From contig NZ_CP045369.1 in the NCBI RefSeq assembly GCF_009363535.1, forward strand, positions 1,252,501 through 1,316,500: DNA of 64,000 nucleotides, written 5' to 3'. This document shows positions 19,865 to 28,703 of the stretch, one piece after another (within the stretch, counting starts at the first letter, position 1; each line of letters starts with the position of its first letter). The notes below the pieces were generated by a model. The model saw only the letters and a program-made list of their open reading frames with translations, made no database searches and was not told where the DNA came from. This stretch comes from Microbulbifer sp. THAF38. GTDB lineage: Bacteria; Pseudomonadota; Gammaproteobacteria; Pseudomonadales; Cellvibrionaceae. Position numbers and translations under genes: made by a program.

Positions 19865-20131
19865 TTAGCTGTTATCGGGTTTTTCGGATTGAACCTCTGC
19901 CGAATTGGGATCCACAATCAGGTCGTATTTTTGATCGCCCTTGTAAGCCTCCACTTTCCATTGTCCTCTTTCCAGGTCTACCTCAACAATTGGGGTATAA
20001 CCCTGTTGCTCTAACTTTGTGAGCACCATAGAGAGTGCCATTGCCCCGGGTGGGGGTTTTTCGTCGGCGATGGCGGTTTGTAGCGTGGTTGCGGCGATTA
20101 GTGCCAGCAACATTCTGCTGAAGAACTTCAT
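19865..20131 (-). CDS. Exported PepSY-domain protein
   Basis: An 88-residue protein with a clear signal peptide (MKFFSRMLLALIAATTLQTAIA) and one PepSY domain: SMVLTKLEQQGYTPIVEVDL, GQWKVEAYKGDQKYDLIVDP. It is predicted to be periplasmic. Short single-domain PepSY proteins often sit next to two-component or metal-handling genes; their role is unclear. Another PepSY-like gene lies 1.8 kb away on the same strand. Confidence 0.82.
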   Translation of the reverse strand: MKFFSRMLLALIAATTLQTAIADEKPPPGAMALSMVLTKLEQQGYTPIVEVDLERGQWKVEAYKGDQKYDLIVDPNSAEVQSEKPDNS

Positions 20132-20232
20132 TTTTCACTACCTCGCTTTCGGGCCCGGTTGAAAAATTGACCGGGTAATAGAAGGTTTACATCTCGCTTT
20201 TGCTTAGCAAGATGCTTGGCCTATTGCTTGCC

Positions 20233-20676
20233 TTACAGGCCTTGGTCACCGGGGTGACTAAGGCGTTTCTGAATTGCCAGGCACCACTCCGGGCTGCCGG
20301 GCTTCACATTGGCCAGGTTACCGCCCGTCAGCTTGGTGATTGCATCAAACCACTCCGCGCTGCCAACGGGGGGAAGGCCTGATGGGTACATCTCTTTCAG
20401 GTCTCCATCTTGTTGGGCCATTACTTGTCGCTGTACCCAGGTAAACCAACCCGGTGTACAAATGGTTTCACTGCCTGAAGCGGTACCCTGTAGCTGGCCG
20501 GAGGGGACCTCTGCCGTGCTGTTTGCGTTTTGCTGTATCGGCTGCTTCATTGCCTCGCTGGCTGTTTGGCCAGCGGTTACTTCACTATCCGATGACTGGG
20601 CCTTATGTGGCTCACCCTTGCGGTCGCAGCCGGTTAGGGCAACAACCAGAGCGAGTGGCAGAATAAGGTAATGCAT
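20233..20676 (-). CDS. Small lipoprotein of unknown function
   Basis: A 147-residue predicted lipoprotein (MHYLILPLALVVALTGC, Cys17). A linker rich in Ser, Thr, Gln and Ala follows, then a C-terminal region with two cysteines (ICTPGWFTWVQ and EWCLAIQKRL) that could form a disulfide. The start at 20676 has AGAGG upstream. It diverges from the iron-transport gene fbpA and shares its 141-base promoter region, so it may respond to the same Fur site. I do not recognise the family. Confidence 0.7.
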   Translation of the reverse strand: MHYLILPLALVVALTGCDRKGEPHKAQSSDSEVTAGQTASEAMKQPIQQNANSTAEVPSGQLQGTASGSETICTPGWFTWVQRQVMAQQDGDLKEMYPSGLPPVGSAEWFDAITKLTGGNLANVKPGSPEWCLAIQKRLSHPGDQGL

Positions 20677-20753
20677 AGAGCCTCTGCAGGTGACTAGCTT
20701 GAATCTAAGCATAGGAGGAATTTTGCGACTTTGCTGAGTACAGAGGTTTCAGG

Positions 20754-20790
20754 TTGACATTATCTTCCACTCAAATGAGAATGCTTCTCA
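20754..20790 (+). promoter_or_regulatory. Promoter and Fur box of fbpA
   Basis: TTGACA (20754-20759) and GAGAAT (20777-20782) are 17 bases apart. The -10 is overlapped by TGAGAATGCTTCTCA (20776-20790), which matches 12 of 14 specified positions of the 7-1-7 Fur consensus TGATAATnATTATCA. Binding here would block RNA polymerase when iron is plentiful. Confidence 0.82.
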
Positions 20791-20817
20791 AATCAACCCG
20801 GGGGTGATAAGAATCTC

Positions 20818-21849
20818 ATGTTTACCAGGTCTCTATTTCAAAAAGCGATTGCAACTGTTGGTTTGCTTGGTGCCATTGGGGCCAATGCCGCGGAGCAAGT
20901 GAATATTTACTCCTACCGCCAGCCCTTCCTAATTGAGCCGATACTGGAGGAATTCACTGAGAAAACCGGTATTGAGACAAAGGTGGTGTATGCCAGCAAG
21001 GGGCTCAACGAGCGCCTGCAGCGCGAGGGGCGTAACAGTCCGGCAGATTTGGTACTCACTTCCAACACCAGCAGCCTGATGGACCTGCTGAACAAGCAGT
21101 TGACCCAGCCGGTGAAGAGCGAGGTGTTGGAGCAAAATATCCCGGCACAATTCCGCGATGAGGCCGGCAACTGGTTCGGCCTGACAACCCGAGCGCGTTT
21201 AATCTACGCCTCCAAAGACCGCGTTAAGCCCGGTGAAATCACTCGCTACGAAGAACTGGTTGATCCCAAGTGGAAGGGCCGAATCTGTACCCGCAGCGGC
21301 AAGCACCCTTACACCCTATCTTTGATCGCTTCCATGATCGCCCACCACGGTGAAGCAGAAACCAAAGAGTGGCTGCAGGGTGTGAAAGCGAATCTGGCGC
21401 GTAAGCCACAGGGCAATGACCGCGCCCAGGTAAAAGCCATTAGCGAAGGTGTCTGTGATCTTTCCCTGGGTAACAGCTACTACTTCGGTAAAATGATCAC
21501 CAATAAGGAGCAGCCGGAGCAGGTGGATTGGGCCAAATCAGTCAATCTGATCTTCCCTAACCAGAAGGATCGCGGTACCCATATGTTTATTTCCGGCGCG
21601 GCGCTGACCAAGCATGCTCCCAACCGTGAAAATGCTGTTAAGCTGCTGGAATTCCTTAGTGGCGCCGATGCTCAATACTCTTACGCTGAGAAAAATTTTG
21701 AGTTCCCGGTGCGCCCCGGCACGGCCCGCTCTGAGTTGATTAAGGAGTATATGGGTGAATTTAAGGAAGACGATCTGAGTCTCACGGAAATCGGTTCCTA
21801 CGTTCCGGCGGCTTCCCGTATGGTTGATGAAGTACGCTTTGACTTTTAG
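20818..21849 (+). CDS. fbpA: Ferric iron ABC transporter, periplasmic binding protein
   Basis: A 343-residue binding protein with a signal peptide (ATVGLLGAIGANA) and a mature start EQVNIYSYRQPFLIEP typical of FbpA/AfuA/FutA. Iron-binding tyrosines are expected in GNSYYFGKM. It captures Fe3+ in the periplasm and delivers it to the FbpB permease encoded just downstream. The Fur-boxed promoter and the family agree on iron starvation control. A hairpin terminator separates it from fbpB, which probably lowers permease output relative to the binding protein. Confidence 0.94.
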   Translation: MFTRSLFQKAIATVGLLGAIGANAAEQVNIYSYRQPFLIEPILEEFTEKTGIETKVVYASKGLNERLQREGRNSPADLVLTSNTSSLMDLLNKQLTQPVKSEVLEQNIPAQFRDEAGNWFGLTTRARLIYASKDRVKPGEITRYEELVDPKWKGRICTRSGKHPYTLSLIASMIAHHGEAETKEWLQGVKANLARKPQGNDRAQVKAISEGVCDLSLGNSYYFGKMITNKEQPEQVDWAKSVNLIFPNQKDRGTHMFISGAALTKHAPNRENAVKLLEFLSGADAQYSYAEKNFEFPVRPGTARSELIKEYMGEFKEDDLSLTEIGSYVPAASRMVDEVRFDF

Positions 21850-21910
21850 AATGGTTAACTGAGTGAGAATTGCTGCCCGGCATACTGGCAGCACTATCTC
21901 AGCCTTATTC

Positions 21911-21945
21911 GAACGGCCCTGTCGAGAGACCAGGGCCGTTCTTTT
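21911..21945 (+). terminator. Hairpin between fbpA and fbpB
   Basis: GAACGGCCCTG pairs with CAGGGCCGTTC around nine bases, followed by TTTT. It is strong enough to terminate part of the transcription after fbpA. Confidence 0.85.
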
Positions 21946-21971
21946 ATAATGAGCTTTTGATTTCTTAATTC

Positions 21972-23657
21972 ATGCTAAACCGAGCGAATTTATCAGCTTC
22001 CCGCTGGCTGCTTCTGGTAGCTACTATTTCCCTTCTAGTAGCTTTGCCAGTGCTATCTATCTTTTGGTTGGCATTTTTTCCTGAAGAGAATATCTGGCCG
22101 CATTTGTTAGACACGGTGCTGTTCCACTATGTGTCCTCCACATTGCTTCTGGCTGGTGGTGTCGGTTTAGTAACGCTGATAGCAGGTGTGGGCAGTGCCT
22201 GGCTAGTGAGCATGTGCCAGTTCCCGGGGCGCCGTTTGTTTGAGTGGGCATTGCTACTGCCGTTTGCCGTTCCCGCCTATGTGATTGCTTACGTCTACAC
22301 AGATTTGCTGGAGTATGCGGGCCCCGTGCAAAAGTCCTTGCGGGCCTGGTTTGGTTGGCAGACGGCCAGGGATTATTGGTTCCCGGAGATCCGCAGTATG
22401 GGTGGGGCTATTGCCATGCTGTCACTGGTGCTCTTTCCCTATGTGTATATGCTCGCGCGCGCGGCGTTTATTGAACAGTGCGGCAGTATACGGGCCGCGA
22501 GTCGGTCATTGGGCTGCACGCCCTGGCAGAGCTTCTTGCGTGTATCCCTACCAATGGCACGCCCGGCGGTCGCGGTGGGCTTGTCACTGGTATTGATGGA
22601 AACCCTGAACGATTTCGGCACTGTCGACTTTTTTGCAGTGCGCACCTTGAGTGTCGGGATTTACGATACCTGGCTGAGCCACGGTAATTTAGGAGGGGCG
22701 GCACAAATTGCCTGTAGTACCCTGATTTTTGTTGTTCTGCTAATTACGTTGGAGCGAATGGGGCGGGCGAGACAGAAGCACTTTGTACAATCGCCAAATT
22801 CCCAGCGTGAACGCTATGTGTTGCGTGGCTGGCGATCCGCTGTAGCTTTTTTGTTTTGCGGGTTACTGTTGGTGTCTGGTTTTATTATCCCCCTGCTGGT
22901 TCTGTGTAGATACGCACTGAGTAACTTTTCCAGCTATTGGAGTGAAGATTTTATACAGATCGCCAGCAATAGCTTGTTGCTGTCTATCGCAGCGGCACTG
23001 GTCTCTGTATTACTGGGCTTGCTGCTGGCTTACGGTAAGCGGCTGCAACCCAAGAGGTCCGTGAAGCTTCTAGTCGGCTTTTCCAAGTTGGGTTATGCAA
23101 TGCCTGGGGCGGTATTGGCGATTGGAGTCCTGATTCCACTGGCCGCTTTTGATAATGCCGTCGATGCTTTTTTACGTGAACACTTCGATATCTCTATAGG
23201 ACTACTGTTAAGCGGCAGTATTTTTGCCATTATTTTTGCCTACACGGTGCGCTTCCTGGCGGTATCCACGGGGGCCATAGAATCCAGTCTGGAGAAAGTA
23301 ACCCCATCAATGGATAGGGCTGCTCGCTCTCTAGGACGTAATAGCTGGCAAACCCTATGGGCTGTGCACCTACCCTTAGTGCGTACCGGCCTGCTCACAG
23401 GTGGCTTGGTGGTTTTTGTAGACTGTATGAAAGAACTGCCGGCTACTTTGTTACTGCGCCCCTTCGGCTTTGATACCTTAGCGACTTATGTTTACCAGTT
23501 TGCTTCTGATGAGATGTTGGAACGCTCGGCCCTGGGGGCTTTATTGATTGTCCTGGTGGGATTGATTCCGGTGATATTACTGAGCCGTTCCATTGGGTGG
23601 CGCAGAGGTGAGGAGCGCACAGCCCTGGCGAGCTCTGAAGCGCCCGCCCTGTCTTGA
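21972..23657 (+). CDS. fbpB: Ferric iron ABC transporter, fused permease
   Basis: A 561-residue inner-membrane permease with two homologous halves of six helices each, the usual FbpB/SfuB form. Each half has an EAA-type loop: AASRSLGCTPWQSFLRVSLP in the first and RAARSLGRNSWQTLWAVHLP in the second. The two loops contact the FbpC ATPase. The gene follows fbpA after a terminator-like hairpin and ends six bases before the stop of the convergent fbpC. Confidence 0.94.
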   Translation: MLNRANLSASRWLLLVATISLLVALPVLSIFWLAFFPEENIWPHLLDTVLFHYVSSTLLLAGGVGLVTLIAGVGSAWLVSMCQFPGRRLFEWALLLPFAVPAYVIAYVYTDLLEYAGPVQKSLRAWFGWQTARDYWFPEIRSMGGAIAMLSLVLFPYVYMLARAAFIEQCGSIRAASRSLGCTPWQSFLRVSLPMARPAVAVGLSLVLMETLNDFGTVDFFAVRTLSVGIYDTWLSHGNLGGAAQIACSTLIFVVLLITLERMGRARQKHFVQSPNSQRERYVLRGWRSAVAFLFCGLLLVSGFIIPLLVLCRYALSNFSSYWSEDFIQIASNSLLLSIAAALVSVLLGLLLAYGKRLQPKRSVKLLVGFSKLGYAMPGAVLAIGVLIPLAAFDNAVDAFLREHFDISIGLLLSGSIFAIIFAYTVRFLAVSTGAIESSLEKVTPSMDRAARSLGRNSWQTLWAVHLPLVRTGLLTGGLVVFVDCMKELPATLLLRPFGFDTLATYVYQFASDEMLERSALGALLIVLVGLIPVILLSRSIGWRRGEERTALASSEAPALS

Positions 23658-23663
23658 TAGCTG

Positions 23664-24770
23664 CTATCGGGCCTGGTCAAACACCAGCGCAGAGCAGAGA
23701 CGTAGGGGAAGTTTATCACCGGGAGCGGCTTGAAGATTTGCATTCAAAGCGGCCTCGACAGTTTCCCCTGCGGCTAACTGAAAGCGATAGCTCACTTGAT
23801 TGCCGAGAAAATTCTTTTCCACAACCTGAGCCATAACCGCACCGGGATGTTCGCCTGCGGCAATATCCTCACTGCGCACAAATAGTTTGAGCCTATCGCC
23901 ATTTTCGTATGCAGCTGTCGGCATATTAACTTCCCCTAATGGGGTGCTGATCAGGTCATTGCCCAGGACAGTGCCGGAGATAATGTTCCCTTCACTAACG
24001 ATTCTCGCAACCGCCAAATTTTTTGGCTTCTGATAAGTATCCTGTGGGCTGTCCCACTGCTGTAATTGACCTTGGCTGAGTACTCCCAGCTTATCTCCGG
24101 CAATAAAGGCCTCGTGGCGGTCGTGGGTAACAATAATCGCAGGGATCTTCTCTTCGCGCAGTATATGGCGGACTTCGGCGGCGAGACTGCGGCGCAGCTC
24201 GGTATCCAGGTTAGAGAAGGGTTCATCCAGCAGCAACAACTTGGGGCGCGGTGCCAGTGCCCGAGCCAGAGCGACACGCTGCTGCTGACCACCAGATAGC
24301 TGGTGCGGGTACTGCTGCCCGAAGCCTTCCAGCCGTACTAGCTGTAGCAACGACCGGGTGCGGGACTGCCGCTCGCTTTTCGGCATTGACTGGATACCGA
24401 AGGCAATATTCTGCTCAACGGTGAGGTGTGGGAAGAGGGCATAATCCTGAAATACCACCCCAATTTTCCGCTGCTCCGCAGGAACCTTAACCTTGGGAGA
24501 AGAGATTACTTCTCCAGACAGCTGGATATTCCCTGCAGTGACTGGCTGAAATCCAGCGATGGCGTGCAGCAACGTTGTTTTGCCGCAGCCGCTGGGGCCC
24601 AACAAGCAGGCAATTTCCCCGGCCTGTAAAGCAAAGGAAACTGATTCTATAACCACCTGCTCGCCGTAGCGGCACTGCAGGTTTTCTATGGAGAGTATGG
24701 GGTGCACGGGCTTTCCGGTAGTTTGGCTTTTAAACACTTCGGGCAGCGTTCGGGTGTAGTTGCTAATCAT
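23664..24770 (-). CDS. fbpC: Ferric iron ABC transporter, ATP-binding protein
   Basis: A 368-residue ABC ATPase with Walker A GPSGCGKTTLL, Q-loop VFQDYALFPH, signature LSGGQQQRVALARAL, Walker B LLLLDEPFSNLD and switch VTHDRHEA. A C-terminal TOBE-like regulatory region follows. It powers Fe3+ import by FbpAB. Unusually, the gene is on the opposite strand and converges on fbpB, not forming the usual fbpABC operon. I chose the ATG at 24770; GTG 24779 and TTG 24794 are also in frame. A Fur-like palindrome overlaps this start. Confidence 0.9.
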   Translation of the reverse strand: MISNYTRTLPEVFKSQTTGKPVHPILSIENLQCRYGEQVVIESVSFALQAGEIACLLGPSGCGKTTLLHAIAGFQPVTAGNIQLSGEVISSPKVKVPAEQRKIGVVFQDYALFPHLTVEQNIAFGIQSMPKSERQSRTRSLLQLVRLEGFGQQYPHQLSGGQQQRVALARALAPRPKLLLLDEPFSNLDTELRRSLAAEVRHILREEKIPAIIVTHDRHEAFIAGDKLGVLSQGQLQQWDSPQDTYQKPKNLAVARIVSEGNIISGTVLGNDLISTPLGEVNMPTAAYENGDRLKLFVRSEDIAAGEHPGAVMAQVVEKNFLGNQVSYRFQLAAGETVEAALNANLQAAPGDKLPLRLCSALVFDQAR

Positions 24771-24778
24771 AGTTATCA
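24764..24778 (-). promoter_or_regulatory. Fur-box-like palindrome over the fbpC start
   Basis: On the minus strand, TGATAACTATGATTA matches 11 of 14 specified positions of the 7-1-7 Fur consensus and includes the proposed start codon. This would co-regulate fbpC with fbpAB despite the split arrangement. Confidence 0.45.
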
Positions 24779-24874
24779 CTAAGCTAACCGGCAACTAGTC
24801 CCGTGTGAAGCATACTATTTAGCAGCCCTGCGAAGGCTTCTTTTAGTTGGAGCAAAGCTGGGTGTTTTTTAAGC

Positions 24875-24900
24875 AGGGTGAGTGTTTAAACACTCACCCT
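24875..24900. repeat. Perfect 26-bp palindrome upstream of fbpC
   Basis: AGGGTGAGTGTTT pairs exactly with AAACACTCACCCT, with no spacer. On the minus strand it is followed by GCTTAAAAAA. It sits about 105 bases upstream of fbpC, between fbpC and the convergently placed end of the 25092 gene's transcription path. It could be a terminator for the upstream minus-strand gene or an operator. Confidence 0.5.
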
Positions 24901-25091
24901 AAACCTCATATGCCAATGTATCCTTTCTCATAGAGAATAAGTTCTTGCCTATCCCAGAATCACAGTGGTCAGCGGAATAGTATTGATATCTGATTGTAAA
25001 AAAAGCTGGTCCAAATCAGATTGTACCATCAGCCTCGGCATAGAGATCTTGAACTGCCTAATGCTTGTTGGTACAGGTTAGTTTTATCGCT

Positions 25092-25376
25092 TTACTGCCA
25101 ACCATGTTGATCATTTTTAGAGCTTCCTCCGAACAACCGCTTAAAAAGCTCGGAAAAAATACCTGCAAGGATATCCTCTTTGTTGATAGAGTCTTTTTCT
25201 CTTAGCTTCTCTGCCTTCCTGTCCAGCTGTTTGGCCATGGAATAATTATTGCTTACTCTGGCGTCTTCAGCCTGTGCTTCTAGTTCATTGGCTTTCACAT
25301 TTCTCTCATATATGTTAGCGGTAGAAACACAACCAGAAATAAATATAACTGACAGAGTGAAAAACAATCTTTTCAT
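25092..25376 (-). CDS. Small coiled-coil lipoprotein
   Basis: A 94-residue predicted lipoprotein (MKRLFFTLSVIFISGC, Cys16). It has a short helical, coiled-coil-like region rich in Ala, Glu, Lys and Arg (ELEAQAEDARVSNNYSMAKQ, DRKAEKLREKD) and a C-terminal part of unknown structure. The start at 25376 gives a proper signal peptide; the frame extends nine codons further upstream. Function unknown. Confidence 0.65.
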   Translation of the reverse strand: MKRLFFTLSVIFISGCVSTANIYERNVKANELEAQAEDARVSNNYSMAKQLDRKAEKLREKDSINKEDILAGIFSELFKRLFGGSSKNDQHGWQ

Positions 25377-25589
25377 ACTCGGCGAAACAAATTTGAGATC
25401 CATAATATTTTAATGGGCGGCGTTGGCTTGTATAGTGTTGTCAGCACTATACCATATTCGGATGCAGTAACACGTTAGGTGTTGTTGAAAGTAAGCATCA
25501 GCTCAAAAGCATCGCTTCCTTAGCGCCTTAGAAAGCTCCTTGCAGGTCTTTCCCTTTATGCTGTGGCCAACTTGGCTCTATCAGTTCTA

Positions 25590-26270
25590 TCATAAAGTTT
25601 GTTTTTTCATCTTTGCTTTATAGTCATTTTTTAATAGAAAATAAATCCATAAGGTCGATATTGCAGCAAAGAAACACCAGGTTGATACCCATGTTTCACG
25701 CTGAGTAAAGTAGACGATAACACCGAGCAGCATGACAAGTGCCCAAAATTTTCTAAAAATCTGATTGCTGGATAATAAAAATAAAAAGCCAAGTAAAGAA
25801 TAAAGAATATGACCTGCTGTAATGGCGAATAAGCTGTAATCGGAAGTGATATAGCATAGGCTGTGCCCGCATACACTCGTTTTCATCAAATGTCTTGATC
25901 CTGTTTCTAATAGGACTGGTATCCAAAGGTATAAGCCAAAAACAAAGCCTATGATTATCAATGTAATAAAGAAAACTCTTTTCCATTTTTTTGTTTCAAG
26001 GCTAAAGGCGACGATTGGTATCCAGACAAGCCAAAAAAGCAGAGCAAAGAATAAAAAGAAAATGGAAGATGCTGTTGTTAGTGATGTTAAGTTTTCGTTA
26101 TGTCCAATCCATACCAAGCCTTCGCTCGCTTGTTGTAATGCGAAAAGGATAGGGGTAATTGCGAGCAATAAATAGGTTTTATCATTTTTTATAACGTGTC
26201 TTGTACACAAAGCACCGCCAACAAGAAGGACAGCTGCTGATCCGAATGATGCTGTGGCTGAAAAACACAT
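25590..26270 (-). CDS. DUF6629-like membrane protein
   Basis: A 226-residue protein with about seven hydrophobic helices. It begins MCFSATASFGSAAVLLVGG, the conserved opening of the DUF6629 family. Acidic and aromatic residues in ALQQASEGLVWIGH are also conserved in what I recall of the family. Function unknown. It lies at the start of a mobile-element-rich region and is AT-rich, so it may be acquired. Confidence 0.7.
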   Translation of the reverse strand: MCFSATASFGSAAVLLVGGALCTRHVIKNDKTYLLLAITPILFALQQASEGLVWIGHNENLTSLTTASSIFFLFFALLFWLVWIPIVAFSLETKKWKRVFFITLIIIGFVFGLYLWIPVLLETGSRHLMKTSVCGHSLCYITSDYSLFAITAGHILYSLLGFLFLLSSNQIFRKFWALVMLLGVIVYFTQRETWVSTWCFFAAISTLWIYFLLKNDYKAKMKKQTL

Positions 26271-26706
26271 AATGGTTTTCTCTGTACCTAAAATATAGTC
26301 ATTTGAGCCAGAGCCTTAAGCTTGATGTACAATATAACAATAGCCTTAACCTAAAAGATTGGTTGAAATTATCTACTTTGTACTAAGATTTTGAATCTAT
26401 CAAGAGGGTCTATGCCAATTTCAACTCCTAATTCCACCTGTAGATGAAATAGAAAATACCATCAAAGAGCATTGAGCCTCCCTATTAAATTCGATGTTTA
26501 TGCAGGTAAAGTCCATGTCGACTGAGGGCAACAAGCCAGTTTGACGCCGCTGAGTCAGTTGCAGTATTTTATTCACCTATCAACATTGGCCACTGTTTTG
26601 ACCCTTGCGTCGGGGGATACTCATTACATGCTAAAGTAATAATGCTCCCACAAACATTAAATGTATTTGGGGTATTATTCTTATCGGTACTATATGGTCA
26701 TTTTGG
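26271..26706. other. Intergenic region with no recognised gene
   Basis: About 440 AT-rich bases. I see no gene, terminator or clear promoter beyond the likely promoter area of the DUF6629-like gene just after 26270. The following bases begin an intron fragment and a transposase relic. Confidence 0.4.
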
Positions 26707-26764
26707 CTTGCTGCTGTGAACCTGTCAGCTCGGGCGCTGACTCATAATTAGGCCCAGCCGGCTA
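26707..26764 (+). mobile_element. Fragment of a group IIC intron
   Basis: These 58 bases align without gaps to 31435-31492 inside the complete intron, with about 49 identical by eye (shared GCTGACTCATAA and TAGGCCCAGCC). The copy stops abruptly and passes into transposase-derived sequence. Confidence 0.7.
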
Positions 26765-27331
26765 TTTACCGATTCTGGATACCCAATATATGGCCTATGT
26801 AGACCTCAACCTGATCCGTGTCAATATCATCAAGATGCCTGAAGAATCTGATTACACGTTAATTCAGCAGCGTGTTCGTGCGGCAGACTCAGGTGAGAAG
26901 CCCAAAAATCTACCTCCGTTTGTTGACGCTGAGCGTTTGAATAAGCCAAAGGGCAATCCTGTCAGTTGGATCACTATTTGGCACTAGTAGATTGGAGTGG
27001 CCGGCATTTAGCCAGCCAAAAAGCGCGGTTTCATTTCTCAACGAATGTCCCCTAGCCTTGAAAGGCAGTTCGGCAAACCTCTATCCAACTCAATAGTCGC
27101 TGGATACATGGCATAGGCGACTGCCAGCGTTTTCTTTCGGTAACACCTCACCACTTTCCTCCCGGGCTTTCGATGCTATTTCTTCTGATTTGGCCAAAAT
27201 CATCCAATTTTCAAACCTAAAGCATGATTTTTAAGCATTTCACTTTGTCCGAACCAGACCAGAAGAAATGGCTGTTAAGGTGGAAAGCCTGTACTATTTC
27301 CGGTTTCACCCTTCAATCTGTGGGTGTCCTA
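26765..27331 (+). pseudogene. Decayed Y1-type (IS200/IS605-like) transposase gene, copy 1
   Basis: The frame from 26790 reads MAYVDLNLIRVNIIKMPEES, which matches the YVDLNPIRA block of HUH (Y1) transposases. It breaks at 26960 by a one-base frameshift. Further pieces continue in other frames: LDHYLALVDWSGRHLA, then NSRWIHGIGDCQRFLS near 27090-27145. The element ends in a hairpin CACCC-ttcaatctgt-GGGTG at 27307-27326, as expected of IS200-like right ends. The catalytic N-terminal region is missing. It lies 250 bases upstream of the Rho-like gene. Confidence 0.75.
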
Positions 27332-27586
27332 GTATGCACCTTCGGTCAGTAGCGATTATTCATTTTTTTTCAACCTTCTGGTTGGTGATTCGTTGGTTGC
27401 GGCTGACAGTAATTGGTGTTTTCGGATTTCAATAGGATTATTTGTCTGCCTTGGGTTCGGAAAAATAATCGCATAGCCGCAAGTTCTGGCTATAGTGTTC
27501 AGTTTTGGGGAGTACTAATCGTATGTCCAGTCATTGACAAATAATAGTAATATTCCCGGTCTCGAATGATTTGTAAAGAGCATATT
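27332..27586. other. Leader region of the Rho-like gene
   Basis: About 250 AT-rich bases between the transposase relic and the Rho-like start. There is no gene. AAAGAG at 27575-27580 is the likely ribosome binding site. I cannot place a promoter confidently. Confidence 0.4.
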
Positions 27587-28525
27587 ATGTCCAGAAAAAT
27601 ATTATCCTTAAAGGTAAAAAGAAATACGGAGCCTAAGAAGGCTGATAAAAAGCAAGAGGATACTTCTGATCCAAAGAAACGGTTCTTAAATGGAGTAGCT
27701 ATTAATCCCTCTGAGCCTATTCGCCTTGAGTCAGGTTCTCAGCAACTTACGGTGAGGGCGATGGATTTGATTACGCCAATTGGTAAGGGGCAACGAGGCT
27801 TGATTGTGGCTCCACCGGGCTGTGGCAAAACCACTATCCTGAAACATATCTGCCAAGCAGTGGGGGAGGCTTACCCCGAAATAAAGCTGTACGCTTTGCT
27901 TATTGATGAAAGGCCGGAGGAGGTTACTGACTTTAAGCGAAGTGTACCGGCGGAAGTTTATGCGTCCTCTTCTGATCAAAGCTATGAAGAGCATGTGAGG
28001 ATAGCTAATGAACTCCATGCTAGGGCCTGTAAGGAAGCCGGTGAAGGCCAGGATGTAATGATCGTGGTTGACTCGTTGACAAGGCTTTCACGGGTACATA
28101 ATGCCCAGCAGAGTGGTAGGGGACGTACAATGTCTGGTGGGATAGGTGCCAGGGCTATGGAGATCCCCAGAAAGCTGTTTGGCGCTGCGAGGAAGATTGA
28201 AGGTGGTGGTTCACTTACAATTCTGGCAACGATACTCGTGGATACCGGAAGCCGAATGGACCAAGTGATATTTGAGGAGTTTAAGGGTACGGGAAATATG
28301 GAGGTAGTATTGTCAAAGGAAGTTGCAAGACAGCGAATTTTCCCTGCCCTGGATATTGCTAAAAGCAGTACTCGCCGAGAGGAAATCCTGTTTAACTCGA
28401 AAGATATTGCAACGATAAGAGCTTTACGAAGAACGCTTACTAGCCTAAAGCCTGTAGATGGGACTAAAAAACTAATTGAACTCCTTGAAAAATACCCGAC
28501 TAATTCGGAGTTACTTGACCATTAA
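27587..28525 (+). CDS. Rho-like ATPase core without the N-terminal RNA-binding domain
   Basis: A 312-residue protein whose residues 32-312 align throughout with the C-terminal motor domain of transcription terminator Rho. It has PIGKGQRGLIVAPPGCGKTT (Walker A, Lys81), MIVVDSLTRLSR (Walker B), GARAMEIPRKLFGAARKIEG and TILVDTGSRMDQVIFEEFKG (R/Q-loop region). Housekeeping Rho is about 419 residues and starts with an oligonucleotide-binding domain; here a lysine-rich tail of 31 residues replaces it. The P-loop reads PPGCGKT where E. coli Rho has PPKAGKT. All motor motifs look intact, so it should hydrolyse ATP and might form or join hexamers. Start at 27587 has AAAGAG six bases upstream. Flanking transposase relics and AT-rich codons suggest transfer. 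Confidence 0.85.
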   Translation: MSRKILSLKVKRNTEPKKADKKQEDTSDPKKRFLNGVAINPSEPIRLESGSQQLTVRAMDLITPIGKGQRGLIVAPPGCGKTTILKHICQAVGEAYPEIKLYALLIDERPEEVTDFKRSVPAEVYASSSDQSYEEHVRIANELHARACKEAGEGQDVMIVVDSLTRLSRVHNAQQSGRGRTMSGGIGARAMEIPRKLFGAARKIEGGGSLTILATILVDTGSRMDQVIFEEFKGTGNMEVVLSKEVARQRIFPALDIAKSSTRREEILFNSKDIATIRALRRTLTSLKPVDGTKKLIELLEKYPTNSELLDH

Positions 28526-28703
28526 TTTTTAGTTAAGTTTAAGGGTAGTATTTAGCCGCTTAGCATTTTAGGAGTTAGTTACTTAACGCCCGAGTCCTTA
28601 TTAGGACAGCTGTTATTCAGTTGAGGGCTATCCACTTCAATTCTATGGTGTGATTTTACAGGATATTGCTCAAAGAGGGGCTTAGTGGAAAAGTGGCCTT
28701 AAT
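28526..28703. other. Spacer after the Rho-like gene
   Basis: About 180 bases with no gene. The GC-poor sequence leads into the second transposase relic. No strong terminator hairpin with a T-tract is seen. Confidence 0.35.
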
